From Ferruginibacter sp. (GTDB lineage: Bacteria; Bacteroidota; Bacteroidia; Chitinophagales; Chitinophagaceae): DNA of 8,976 nucleotides. Both the position numbers and the translations under genes were made by a program. This document shows positions 1-7,308 of this stretch, in pieces. A model generated the notes under the pieces. That model searched no databases. It saw only the letters and a list, made by a program, of their open reading frames with translations, and had not been told where the DNA came from. The DNA is taken from assembly GCA_025362765.1 (NCBI GenBank), contig JANYFI010000806.1, positions 1-8,976 on the forward strand, read 5' to 3'. Each line of letters starts with the position of its first letter. Within the stretch, counting starts at the first letter, position 1.

Positions 1-2214
1 CGGCACCAATACCTGCGGCCCGTAAAAAATAATTTTATGCGAATAGCTGTTTAAGTTATGTAATAATTCAATTAGTTCTGATGAAGTGGTACTTTTTAAA
101 TCAGCTTCACTTAGCGAATAATTGAAAGGGTTAACGGCTCCAAACCGTGCGTAATAAACCAGCCCGCTCATAATGGCGCCTTTGTTCAATTTTGCGTCTG
201 CCCTTGATTTGGTAATACGGGTTTTCAACGAGGCCAATGCCGTTTCATCCGGCTGGCAGTTTTTTAACAATCCTTCAAAAAGCGTGACCGCTTTGGTGAA
301 ATTTTCCTGCAGTCCTTCTATGTTCACCGTAGTGAATTCTGCTCCGGCATTCACAGAAAAGCTACAGGCTATTTTATAAAACGCCCTGGTAATATCTTCA
401 GCGCTCATTTTACCTGTACCTAAAAACTGCAGGTATTGTGCTGCCAGGCCTAATTTTTTATCATTCCAGGTGCCCATATCAAAGCGGTATTGCAACCTGA
501 AAATACTGTTGTTGTTATTTTGAACATACAATATTTCCGCAGGGCCAAGTTTGCCCTTTTTCAGGTCTTTTGTATAATCCAAAAACACCGGTTTCATGGG
601 GGTAGAAGGCATTTCGTTTACCATTTTTACAAATGGCGATTGTGCGTTGCGGTTGGTTTCAACCGGAGTGATCGCCGGCTTATCGACCTTAACAATATTT
701 TTATCTTCCCCCTTGCGTTTAAAAATGACGATGTAATTTTCCTGGAAATATTTGTTGGCAAACGCCACAATATCTTTCTTGGTTAATTTAGATAATTGGT
801 CTGTGTAAGCCACCTGGTCTTTCCAGTTCAGTTCTGATGTAAAGGCATCCATCAGGTCGCTGGCTCTTGAATCGTATGACTCGATGGCCTTTATTTTATT
901 CTTTTTTTGGTTGTTGATGATAGATGTAATAAGGTTATTATCGAAATGACCTTTTTTAAGACTGTCTATCTGGCCCAGCATCAGCGCTTTTACTTCTTCC
1001 AGCGACTGGCCCTGTGTTGGTGTACCCTGCATAAACAGTACACCATAATCAATCAGCGTAAATGCCGATGCGGATGCCCGTAATAGTTTTTGCTTTTTTA
1101 CCAGGTTTAAGTCTATTAAACCAGCCTTACCATTGGTTAATATCTGACCAACCAGGTCAGCCAGCAAAACGTCTTTTGACTTGTTACCGGGCAAGCGGTA
1201 GCCGATGGAAATACTTTCCGCATCGGGGCCTACAACTTCTTCGGTAATGGGTGCTGTTATCGGTTTTTCAGGATCGAAAGTATAAGGCGGAACGGGCTTG
1301 TTTTGCATATAGGCAAAATCCTTGTCAATTTTTTTAATCATGGCATCCGCATCAAAATCGCCGGACATAATTATCCCCATATTGTTGGGAACATAATAAG
1401 TATTAAAGTACTTCCGAATTGCTATCAGCGAAGGATTTTTTAAATCTTCAATCGTGCCGATGGTAGTCTGCCGGCCGTAGTTATTATTTTTGAACAACCC
1501 GGAAAACAATTTTTCACTCACTTTTCTGCTGTCATTATCCAGGGTACGGTTTTTCTCTTCGTACACTGCTTCCAGCTCGGTATGAAATATCCTGAACTGC
1601 GGGTTGCGAAATCTTTCAGCCTGCACCGTGAGGTATTTATCCACTGCATTTGCCGGTACATCATCCGTAAACACCGTTTGTTCAAATGAGGTAAATGCAT
1701 TGGTGCCTTGCGCCCCCATCGACGACATCATTTTATCATATTCATTGGCAATGGCAAAACCAGCGGCTTTTCCTGACACGGAATCAATTTCATGGTAAAT
1801 TGTTCTACGCAAAGCCGTATCTGTTGTGTGGTTGTATTGTTCATACAAGTCATCTATTTTTTCCAGCTCCGGTTTTTCTTTTACCCAATCCAGCGAGCCG
1901 AATTTATCCGTGCCTTTAAACAACATGTGTTCCAGGTAATGCGCCAGGCCGGTATGATCTGCAGGGTCGGTTTTGCTGCCAGCCTTGGTAGCGATATAAC
2001 ACTGAATGCGGGGATCTTTTGTAGTGGTACTCAAAATAACCGTCAGGCCGTTCTTCAGGGTATAAAACCTTGCTTTCGCAGGGTCTCCAGTTACATATTT
2101 GTAGGTATATCCGTTGCTGGTTGCCTGCTTCCACTCATGGGGTACAGTTTGAGAGAATAAATTGCCACTTGTAAAAAACAGCAGTAAAATCAATGTTTGT
2201 TTAATCATTTTCAT
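1..2214 (-). CDS. Exported M16 family zinc metallopeptidase (insulinase/pitrilysin type), C-terminus cut by window edge
   Basis: The frame stays open from the ATG at 2214 to base 1, giving 738 codons with the C-terminus missing. Residues 1-22 form a signal peptide (short basic start, LILLLFF core, ending SQ), so the protein is exported to the periplasm or envelope. The inverted zinc motif HYLEH is at residues 92-96 (ligands H92 and H96, catalytic E95), followed by the family-typical MLFKGT. The third zinc ligand is expected to be E220 in ELEAVYEE, about 125 residues later, with E213 as the usual second glutamate. An M16_C-type middle domain follows (about 235-420), and a second, non-catalytic M16-like half starts near residue 560. 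Single-chain two-half M16 proteins in this phylum are usually above 900 residues, so roughly 200 or more are missing. The family degrades peptides in a closed chamber; the substrate here is unknown. A second in-frame ATG two codons in is possible. It is divergent from the hydrolase gene. Confidence 0.93.
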   Translation of the reverse strand, partial: MKMIKQTLILLLFFTSGNLFSQTVPHEWKQATSNGYTYKYVTGDPAKARFYTLKNGLTVILSTTTKDPRIQCYIATKAGSKTDPADHTGLAHYLEHMLFKGTDKFGSLDWVKEKPELEKIDDLYEQYNHTTDTALRRTIYHEIDSVSGKAAGFAIANEYDKMMSSMGAQGTNAFTSFEQTVFTDDVPANAVDKYLTVQAERFRNPQFRIFHTELEAVYEEKNRTLDNDSRKVSEKLFSGLFKNNNYGRQTTIGTIEDLKNPSLIAIRKYFNTYYVPNNMGIIMSGDFDADAMIKKIDKDFAYMQNKPVPPYTFDPEKPITAPITEEVVGPDAESISIGYRLPGNKSKDVLLADLVGQILTNGKAGLIDLNLVKKQKLLRASASAFTLIDYGVLFMQGTPTQGQSLEEVKALMLGQIDSLKKGHFDNNLITSIINNQKKNKIKAIESYDSRASDLMDAFTSELNWKDQVAYTDQLSKLTKKDIVAFANKYFQENYIVIFKRKGEDKNIVKVDKPAITPVETNRNAQSPFVKMVNEMPSTPMKPVFLDYTKDLKKGKLGPAEILYVQNNNNSIFRLQYRFDMGTWNDKKLGLAAQYLQFLGTGKMSAEDITRAFYKIACSFSVNAGAEFTTVNIEGLQENFTKAVTLFEGLLKNCQPDETALASLKTRITKSRADAKLNKGAIMSGLVYYARFGAVNPFNYSLSEADLKSTTSSELIELLHNLNSYSHKIIFYGPQVLVP

Positions 2215-2289
2215 AAAAAGCATTTAAATACTTAAAGGTGAATTCTAAAAGTAAGTCATTCGGCGCAATCTTATATACCAGTCAAAACA

Positions 2290-2317
2290 TTCTTACTTTT
2301 ACCCGTAAAAGTAAGAA
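2290..2317. promoter_or_regulatory. Perfect 13-bp inverted repeat in the divergent intergenic region, candidate operator or promoter
   Basis: The arms ttcttacttttac (2290-2302) and gtaaaagtaagaa (2305-2317) are exact reverse complements separated by cc, and the right arm abuts the ATG at 2318. A further copy of the half-site, taaaagtaag, lies at 2246-2255. Each arm carries TACTTTTA, which matches the Bacteroidetes -7 element TAnnTTTG except at the last base, so the repeat could hold face-to-face promoter elements. On the minus strand a TTTT sits 19 bases upstream of one of them, a fair match to the -33 TTTG. There is no long T-run, so a terminator is unlikely. The structure is seen directly; the regulatory role is inferred. 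Confidence 0.5.
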
Positions 2318-3256
2318 ATGAAATCGCTGATTAAAATTTTGCTGCGGACCCTGTTGATACTGTTTATTCTTGTTAATATTATTACCGCCTTTCATGCATA
2401 TAAGTTTACCCATTTTTACAACGCAGGTGATGTGCCCCTAAAAATAGAAAGAAACGGCTGGGATAAAACGGCTGATATTTTGTTTGGTATTAACGTAGAA
2501 AAAAAAGCGGATGAGGCACCGGCAGATTCTGCTTTTAAAACCATTTATTTTACCACAAAAGATAATATAAAGCTGGGGGCCTGGTATTTTAAAACTTCGA
2601 TAGCGCCAAAAGGTACGGTGGTAATGTTTCATGGCCACGGCAGTACTAAATCTGCCATCCTGCTGGAATCCGAAGAATTTAGAAAGATGGGTTACAATAC
2701 ATTACTGACGGATTTCAGGGCCCATGGCAATAGTGGTGGAAATACCACTACAATTGGTTATTTTGAATCTGAAGATGTTGCACTGGCCTATGATTACATA
2801 AAAAATGGAGGCGAAAAAAACATCGTACTCTGGGGTATTTCCATGGGTGCGGCGGCCGTGTCTAAAGCGATAAGTGATTACAGTTTGCAGCCAAATAAAG
2901 TGATCCTGGAAATGCCTTTTGGAAGCATTGTACAAGCGGCGGAAGGAAGGATAAAAATGATGCAATTGCCGCCGGAACCGCTGGCGACTCTTATAACGTT
3001 TTGGGGTGGTACAGAACATGGCTTTTGGGCCTTTGGTATGAAACCTGCTGAGTTTGTAAAAAAAATTAACTGCCCGGTTCTATTACAGTGGGGCAGCCGC
3101 GATCCGAGGGTTACCCGGGCGGAGACTGATTTAATTTATACCAATATCTCAGCCCCAAAAAAACTGGTAGTGTACGAAAGTGCTGGCCACGAATCGTTGT
3201 GTAAAAAAGAAAATGAAAAATGGGTAAGCGAAGTGAAAAATTTTCTTACCAACTAA
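2318..3256 (+). CDS. Membrane-anchored alpha/beta hydrolase (Bem46/serine aminopeptidase S33-like)
   Basis: The 312-residue protein starts with a hydrophobic segment at residues 5-25, most likely an uncleaved signal anchor that leaves the catalytic domain outside the cytoplasmic membrane. The alpha/beta-hydrolase fold follows from about residue 75. FHGHG at 104-108 provides the oxyanion region, and GISMG at 173-177 is the nucleophile elbow with S175. D262 (WGSRDPRVT) and H291 (SAGHES) are the likely acid and base, so the triad appears complete. The DFRAHGNSGG segment near 132-141 is typical of the Bem46/YfhR-like and S33-like subgroup. The natural substrate (ester, amide or lipid) cannot be read from the sequence. 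It is 6 bp upstream of queA on the same strand and is probably co-transcribed with it, although no functional link is evident. Its start abuts the inverted repeat at 2290-2317, which implies a very short leader if the promoter lies within that repeat. Confidence 0.9.
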   Translation: MKSLIKILLRTLLILFILVNIITAFHAYKFTHFYNAGDVPLKIERNGWDKTADILFGINVEKKADEAPADSAFKTIYFTTKDNIKLGAWYFKTSIAPKGTVVMFHGHGSTKSAILLESEEFRKMGYNTLLTDFRAHGNSGGNTTTIGYFESEDVALAYDYIKNGGEKNIVLWGISMGAAAVSKAISDYSLQPNKVILEMPFGSIVQAAEGRIKMMQLPPEPLATLITFWGGTEHGFWAFGMKPAEFVKKINCPVLLQWGSRDPRVTRAETDLIYTNISAPKKLVVYESAGHESLCKKENEKWVSEVKNFLTN

Positions 3257-3262
3257 ATAATT

Positions 3263-4501
3263 ATGCATCCTGAAAATATTGCTATTACCGATTATACTTA
3301 TCTATTACCCGAAGAAAAGATAGCGGGTTTTCCGCTTGCTGACAGGGATGCTTCCAAATTACTAGTGTATAAAAACAATAGTATTTCGGAAAGTACGTAT
3401 AAAAATATTGCTGATTTTTTACCCGGCGGCAGCCTGTTGGTTTTTAATAATACCAAAGTAATTCCCGCCAGGATATTATTTCAAAAACCTACTGGTGGTA
3501 TAATTGAAATATTTTGCCTTGAGCCTTATGAAGCCAGCAACGATTACAGCAGCGTGATGAGTAAAAAGGAAAAACTGCGCTGGAAATGTATGATTGGAGG
3601 AGCAGGTAAATGGAAAGAAGGCCCATTGGTAAAGCAATTTAAACAGGGAGAAGTGGCGGCGCAACTATGGGCAACATTTGTGGAGAAATTAAGTGATGCC
3701 TATGTGGTTGAATTGACCTGGCAACCAGCTACTATGAGTTTTGCTGAAGTAATTGCACTTACAGGTGAAATTCCTTTGCCTCCCTATATTAAAAGAAAAG
3801 CGGAAATAAGTGATACGGAAAGATACCAAACCATTTATGCAGAAAATGACGGATCGGTAGCAGCACCCACAGCAGGCCTGCATTTTACTGACCATGTATT
3901 TGCATCTCTCGCCAAAAAAAATATACAAACTGATTTTATAACATTGCATGTGGGGGCGGGTACATTTAAAGCGGTAAAAGCGGCTATCATGCAGCAACAC
4001 GAAATGCATGCAGAGTGGCTGGACGTAACAGCAGATTTTATAAAAAAATTAATTGACAATATAGTTAATCCTATTGTGGCAGTAGGAACTACTTCTTTAC
4101 GAACGCTTGAAAGTCTGTACTGGATGGGCGTAAAAGCAAACTTGTTTCCTGGCAGCTCGATGGCTGAGTTGGAGATACAACAATGGGAGGTATATGAAGA
4201 AACACTCCGTTCTGTGACCATTTCTCCTGGCATGGCGCTACAAGCTTTGTTGCAATGGATGAGTAAAAATAAATACGAAAATATTATTGCAAAAACGCAA
4301 ATTCTAATTGCGCCCGGTTATCAGTTTAAAATAATAAAAGGGATTGTTACTAATTTTCACCAACCACAATCTACATTATTATTATTGGTTGCGGCAGGCA
4401 TTGGTAACAACTGGCGAAGCTTATACAATTACGCCCTGCAAAACGATTTTCGTTTTTTAAGTTATGGAGATGGCAGCTTGATTTTTATTGACCAGGGATA
4501 A
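3263..4501 (+). CDS. queA: S-adenosylmethionine:tRNA ribosyltransferase-isomerase, long QueA variant
   Basis: QueA transfers and isomerises the ribosyl part of S-adenosylmethionine onto preQ1 at the wobble position of GUN-anticodon tRNAs, making epoxyqueuosine in the cytoplasm. Family blocks appear in order: LLVFNNTKVIPARI (58-71), GEIPLPPYIKR (168-178), GSVAAPTAGLHFT (197-209), HVGAGTF (229-235), HEMHAEW (246-252), AVGTTSLRTLES (273-284), APGYQFK (350-356) and TNFHQPQSTLLLLVAA (363-378). At 412 residues it is about 50-70 longer than the usual 340-360. The extra length lies mainly around residues 85-160, including a WKCMIGGAGKWKEG stretch. The N-terminal region reads KIAGFPLADRDASKLLV where classical QueA has the KIAQ.P type. 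It may therefore belong to a divergent paralogous subfamily, and a strict role in queuosine synthesis is likely but unproven. The ATG is 6 bp after the hydrolase stop, and the gene ends 4 bp from the convergent L,D-transpeptidase. Confidence 0.9.
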   Translation: MHPENIAITDYTYLLPEEKIAGFPLADRDASKLLVYKNNSISESTYKNIADFLPGGSLLVFNNTKVIPARILFQKPTGGIIEIFCLEPYEASNDYSSVMSKKEKLRWKCMIGGAGKWKEGPLVKQFKQGEVAAQLWATFVEKLSDAYVVELTWQPATMSFAEVIALTGEIPLPPYIKRKAEISDTERYQTIYAENDGSVAAPTAGLHFTDHVFASLAKKNIQTDFITLHVGAGTFKAVKAAIMQQHEMHAEWLDVTADFIKKLIDNIVNPIVAVGTTSLRTLESLYWMGVKANLFPGSSMAELEIQQWEVYEETLRSVTISPGMALQALLQWMSKNKYENIIAKTQILIAPGYQFKIIKGIVTNFHQPQSTLLLLVAAGIGNNWRSLYNYALQNDFRFLSYGDGSLIFIDQG

Positions 4502-4505
4502 AAAA

Positions 4506-5096
4506 TTATGGCTGGATGGTAACTTTTGTGCCTACAGGAATATAACTGAACAGGTCTTTCATTTCCGTATATTTTACTGAAATGCACCCGTCGGTCCAGT
4601 TGTAAAAATTATCAATGGTCCATTCTTCTTCAGGCCTGGTGGCGTGAATGGCAATGCCATCGCCAATTTTGGCGCTTTTAGGAATCAGGCCTTTTTGTTT
4701 GCGGTCATTAAAGCGCTGAAAGCTCGTGGGGGTTGGATAATCGAGCAATAACTCAGGACCCCATTTGGGATTTATTTTTTTTAATATTATTTTAAAACTG
4801 CCATTGGGCGTTTTTCTATCGCCTTCCTTCATTTTATCTCCCAAATCTTTGCCGCCAAAAACTACAGGGTAAGTGGCAAACCAGCCATCTTCATCATACA
4901 CTTTTAGCTCATAATCGCTTTTGTCAATAATAATATAATAGGGATTGTCTGTGGTATCCCGATGACTGGCTTTTTTTAATGGAGGAATGTGTTCGTTTTT
5001 TTTCGAAGCTGTTGTCACCTTATTGCCAGGAACAAAGGCCATTAATATAAAAATTGTACATACAATCAAGGAAATAGCGGCCACTTTTTTGTTCAT
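4506..5096 (-). CDS. L,D-transpeptidase family protein (YkuD domain), exported or membrane-anchored
   Basis: I start this at the ATG at 5096 (196 residues), which gives a clean N-terminus: MNKK, then a hydrophobic segment at residues 4-22. The frame is open to a TTG at 5126, but that adds only ten polar residues ahead of the signal. The YkuD domain covers about residues 53-195. GDRKTPNGSF (92-101) matches the family's GD-KTP-G block. AIHATRP carries the conserved histidine H151, and WTDGCISV carries the catalytic cysteine C171, with TDG in place of the common SHG; TDGC is a known variant in the family. Members form a thioester on the cysteine and make L,D-crosslinks in peptidoglycan or attach proteins to it; some instead cleave. 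It acts in the periplasm. It is a single gene, convergent with queA, and separated from the upstream barrel gene by a terminator, so it has its own promoter somewhere in 5097-5192. I could not identify that promoter. Confidence 0.88.
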   Translation of the reverse strand: MNKKVAAISLIVCTIFILMAFVPGNKVTTASKKNEHIPPLKKASHRDTTDNPYYIIIDKSDYELKVYDEDGWFATYPVVFGGKDLGDKMKEGDRKTPNGSFKIILKKINPKWGPELLLDYPTPTSFQRFNDRKQKGLIPKSAKIGDGIAIHATRPEEEWTIDNFYNWTDGCISVKYTEMKDLFSYIPVGTKVTIQP

Positions 5097-5192
5097 ACAC
5101 TTTTTAAATTTGATATCAGTATTCAAACGACGTGCCAGCAGGTATTATTTTGTTTACACGTAAAGGATTAACAAATTTATAATGGACACAAA

Positions 5193-5222
5193 AAAATGCC
5201 ATTTGTTTAAAAATGGCATTTT
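5193..5222 (-). terminator. Rho-independent terminator of the sigma/anti-sigma/barrel operon
   Basis: A perfect 12-bp stem (aaaatgccattt at 5193-5204 pairing with aaatggcatttt at 5211-5222) encloses a 6-base loop. Read on the minus strand, the stem runs into a T-tract (bases down to about 5191). It starts 20 bases after the barrel gene's stop codon. On the plus strand the following run is only weakly T-rich, so it works mainly leftward. It separates the operon from the L,D-transpeptidase gene. Confidence 0.85.
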
Positions 5223-5241
5223 AAATTATTTCAGTGTTGGG

Positions 5242-6150
5242 TTACCAATTGCTTAACCTGATTCCTAATGTATAAGGCCGTATGTTCAGGTCATTTTTGA
5301 AGATTGATTTGGGACTATAAGATCCGTATAATCTTACCGGACCAAGGCCAAGCTCAGCTATATAGGAAAATTTGAATTGTTCCAGGTCGTAATCGCCCTT
5401 GTTTTTTTGTTTACCTCTTTGTGAGCTGACTTGTTTGTTGCGCTGTCCGTATAGATAGCCTGCACTTATTCCCGCACTAAAACTTATGCCCCTGTTATGG
5501 CACACCGGGTTACTGGTGAAATTCAGCATTAAAGGAACAGTAATATAATCCGCAGCCAGTTTGTTTTTTGAAAAACTCACTGAATCTCTTATAACATAAG
5601 CATTGGGCACCGGAGCCACTCCAGCGTAAGGCGTTGGGCCGGGTTCTTTAAATGATATGTTGGAACGAAAACGGTAGTTGTTAAGTTCAAGTCCTAATCC
5701 ATATTTTAAATTTACATGGTGCTTCACCAGGTTGAGGCGCTGCATGAATAGCCACAGATTTATATCCACACTTTTTGAAGCCCGCAGTTTAAAATCACCA
5801 GCACCTAAAGGATAAATACTTCCGGGAGTATTTATCAAATCCCTTGAGGCGGTTGCTGTGGCATAATTTGTTTTGTCGGTGTAGTTGGCAAATCCAAGAT
5901 CAATAATACCCCAGTTGGTACTAACGTTGGATAATTTTCCATGACTTCTTCTTCGTTCCATTGAAATTCTGGTATTGCTGCCTGATTCGTGGCGATTGTC
6001 GCCATTGGTAATTATTACAATGTTACCTATCCGGATGGTATCATTTCTTTCATTTCTTCCACTGCTGGAATCAATTTTCGTACTGTCTTTTTGTGCGTTG
6101 ACGGCTGTGCAAATCAATGCCAGTGCCATTAGTGTAAATAGCTTCTTCAT
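5242..6150 (-). CDS. Outer-membrane beta-barrel protein encoded with an ECF sigma/anti-sigma pair
   Basis: The 302-residue protein has a signal peptide at residues 1-19 (MKKLFTLMALALICTAVNA, then Q). Residues 20-75 form a polar, Ser/Asp/Arg-rich region with one strand-like stretch, DTIRIGNIVII. From about residue 80 alternating polar/hydrophobic strands follow, including NLKYGLGLELNNYRF, YITVPLMLNF, ISFSAGISAGYLYG, YIAELGLGPVRLYGSYSP and a terminal strand YTLGIRLSNW ending in an aromatic residue, as outer-membrane barrels do. Its size suggests roughly 8-12 strands of the PorT/OmpW-like class, far smaller than a TonB-dependent receptor, and I see no plug domain. Its ATG is 17 bp after the anti-sigma stop, with a purine-rich run directly upstream, so it is the last gene of the sigma operon. 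It may be a target or a signal-sensing partner of that pair. No specific ligand can be inferred. Confidence 0.8.
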   Translation of the reverse strand: MKKLFTLMALALICTAVNAQKDSTKIDSSSGRNERNDTIRIGNIVIITNGDNRHESGSNTRISMERRRSHGKLSNVSTNWGIIDLGFANYTDKTNYATATASRDLINTPGSIYPLGAGDFKLRASKSVDINLWLFMQRLNLVKHHVNLKYGLGLELNNYRFRSNISFKEPGPTPYAGVAPVPNAYVIRDSVSFSKNKLAADYITVPLMLNFTSNPVCHNRGISFSAGISAGYLYGQRNKQVSSQRGKQKNKGDYDLEQFKFSYIAELGLGPVRLYGSYSPKSIFKNDLNIRPYTLGIRLSNW

Positions 6151-6167
6151 CTTCTCTTTTTTATTTT

Positions 6168-7256
6168 TTATTGAATAGCAAATTCCAGGTTGGCAACTTT
6201 TACATTGTTGTCGCCGGGTTTCATTTTTGTGTTGCGCTCGAGTAAACGTGTTGCTTTTCTTAAAAAGCCGCTCAGTTTCGACTTCCTGGGTTCATCATCT
6301 GAAAAGGTAAACTGGTCTTGTTTCTTGTCGTTATCGGTTTCAGAAAAAGCAGCAGTGTAAATGTTATTTTCCGCCAGGGATTGTTTTATTGCTTTATTAT
6401 TGCCACCATTATTTTCCGCCAGGTTATTTTTTTGTGTTGATGGTATTACGGTCGCTAGCTCCTGCTGGTTACTTTTTGCATTGTCAATTTTTTCAAAATA
6501 AGGAGTAGGCAAATTATTGCCGGGTTTAATTTCTTTTTCTTTTTTCGCAAATGTCTTTTCTTCCGGCAGCTCAATAGGTTGCTTTTTAATTTGCATTGCT
6601 TCTGTAACTTTTTTCGATACAATAACTTTTTTTGTTTCTGGTAACGGCGTAGTTACTGCAGTCAACTGTTCCGGCAATTTTTTCTGCGGCGTTTGTGTTG
6701 CTGTTTGCTGGCTGGGCGTAGTTTTTACTATGGCGACTGATGATGAAGGGACAGTTGTTTGCCGATTTACATATGCCGTCATTCCCCATATACCAAATCC
6801 TATGAAAATGGCTGCAGCAGCCATTTTCCACCAACCAAAGGGTATTATCCTGTTATGCTCTTTCCTGTACAATAAACTTTTGTCAGGAAAAATAATAGTA
6901 GAATCTGCCAATAATTTTGTGTGCTTTAATACGTCTAACTTGCTGATAAGCTGGCCATCTGCAGCTACCATTTCTTTTAACTCTTTTACTTCCTGGCCAC
7001 TCAATTCATTGTCGATGTACAGTAATAATTTTTCTTCAGTAGCTAATGAAAATGATACTGATTTCAGCAGGCTGTTTTTCGCATTAAAGCCAATGGCCTC
7101 CGGCTGCAGAATACTGCATTGCAACATGTAAAGTTCCTGCTGTAAATCTGCATTATCCTTTACAAATAACTCCACAGCTTTCCTCTCTGCAGGCGACAAT
7201 TCGTTGTCGGTGTACAGTAAAAAAAGTGATTCGTAATTATTTCGGTTAATGTTCAT
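6168..7256 (-). CDS. Membrane anti-sigma factor with duplicated N-terminal domain and periplasmic tail
   Basis: I chose the ATG at 7256 (362 residues); the frame extends three codons further to a TTG at 7265. The cytoplasmic part holds two related units, residues 8-65 and 73-131. Both carry an LLY-DNELS signature near the start, an acidic helical middle, and an F--K--L end. One transmembrane segment (145-163, MAAAAIFIGFGIWGMTAYV) follows. A long Thr/Gln/Pro/Lys/Asn-rich periplasmic region (164-320) comes next, then a basic tail with GFLRKATRLLERNTK (330-344) and a strand-like end, VKVANLEFAIQ. There is no HxxxCxxC zinc motif and only one cysteine (C47), so this is not a zinc-type anti-sigma factor. 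The role is inferred from position (52 bp after the sigma gene in the same direction) and from topology: the N-terminal region would hold the sigma factor at the membrane and the tail could receive a periplasmic signal. The duplication and tail look like a family trait of this phylum, but I cannot verify that here. Confidence 0.75.
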   Translation of the reverse strand: MNINRNNYESLFLLYTDNELSPAERKAVELFVKDNADLQQELYMLQCSILQPEAIGFNAKNSLLKSVSFSLATEEKLLLYIDNELSGQEVKELKEMVAADGQLISKLDVLKHTKLLADSTIIFPDKSLLYRKEHNRIIPFGWWKMAAAAIFIGFGIWGMTAYVNRQTTVPSSSVAIVKTTPSQQTATQTPQKKLPEQLTAVTTPLPETKKVIVSKKVTEAMQIKKQPIELPEEKTFAKKEKEIKPGNNLPTPYFEKIDNAKSNQQELATVIPSTQKNNLAENNGGNNKAIKQSLAENNIYTAAFSETDNDKKQDQFTFSDDEPRKSKLSGFLRKATRLLERNTKMKPGDNNVKVANLEFAIQ

Positions 7257-7308
7257 TGCTTTCAATTTTTAAAATCCTTTCAACACCAGTTCTTTTTCTC
7301 TACAGATA

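Noticed and set aside
1..2214. Several short plus-strand open frames in the first 2.2 kb
   Set aside because: All lie opposite the continuous M16 peptidase frame, which has a signal peptide and a full zinc motif.
2290..2317. Inverted repeat as an intrinsic terminator
   Set aside because: It lies between two divergent gene starts, has no T-run after the stem, and no transcript should end there.
3835..4233. 132-residue minus-strand open frame inside queA
   Set aside because: The plus strand carries unmistakable QueA motifs across this interval; the reverse frame shows no domain.
5097..5126. Upstream TTG start for the L,D-transpeptidase
   Set aside because: It adds ten polar residues before a clean signal segment; the ATG at 5096 gives a normal export signal.
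6517..7131. 204-residue plus-strand open frame opposite the anti-sigma gene
   Set aside because: It is antisense to a well-supported gene, its hydrophobic and Cys-rich composition is typical of reverse-frame translation, and it shows no recognisable domain.
7257..7265. TTG start for the anti-sigma factor
   Set aside because: It adds only three residues and an ATG follows immediately at 7256.
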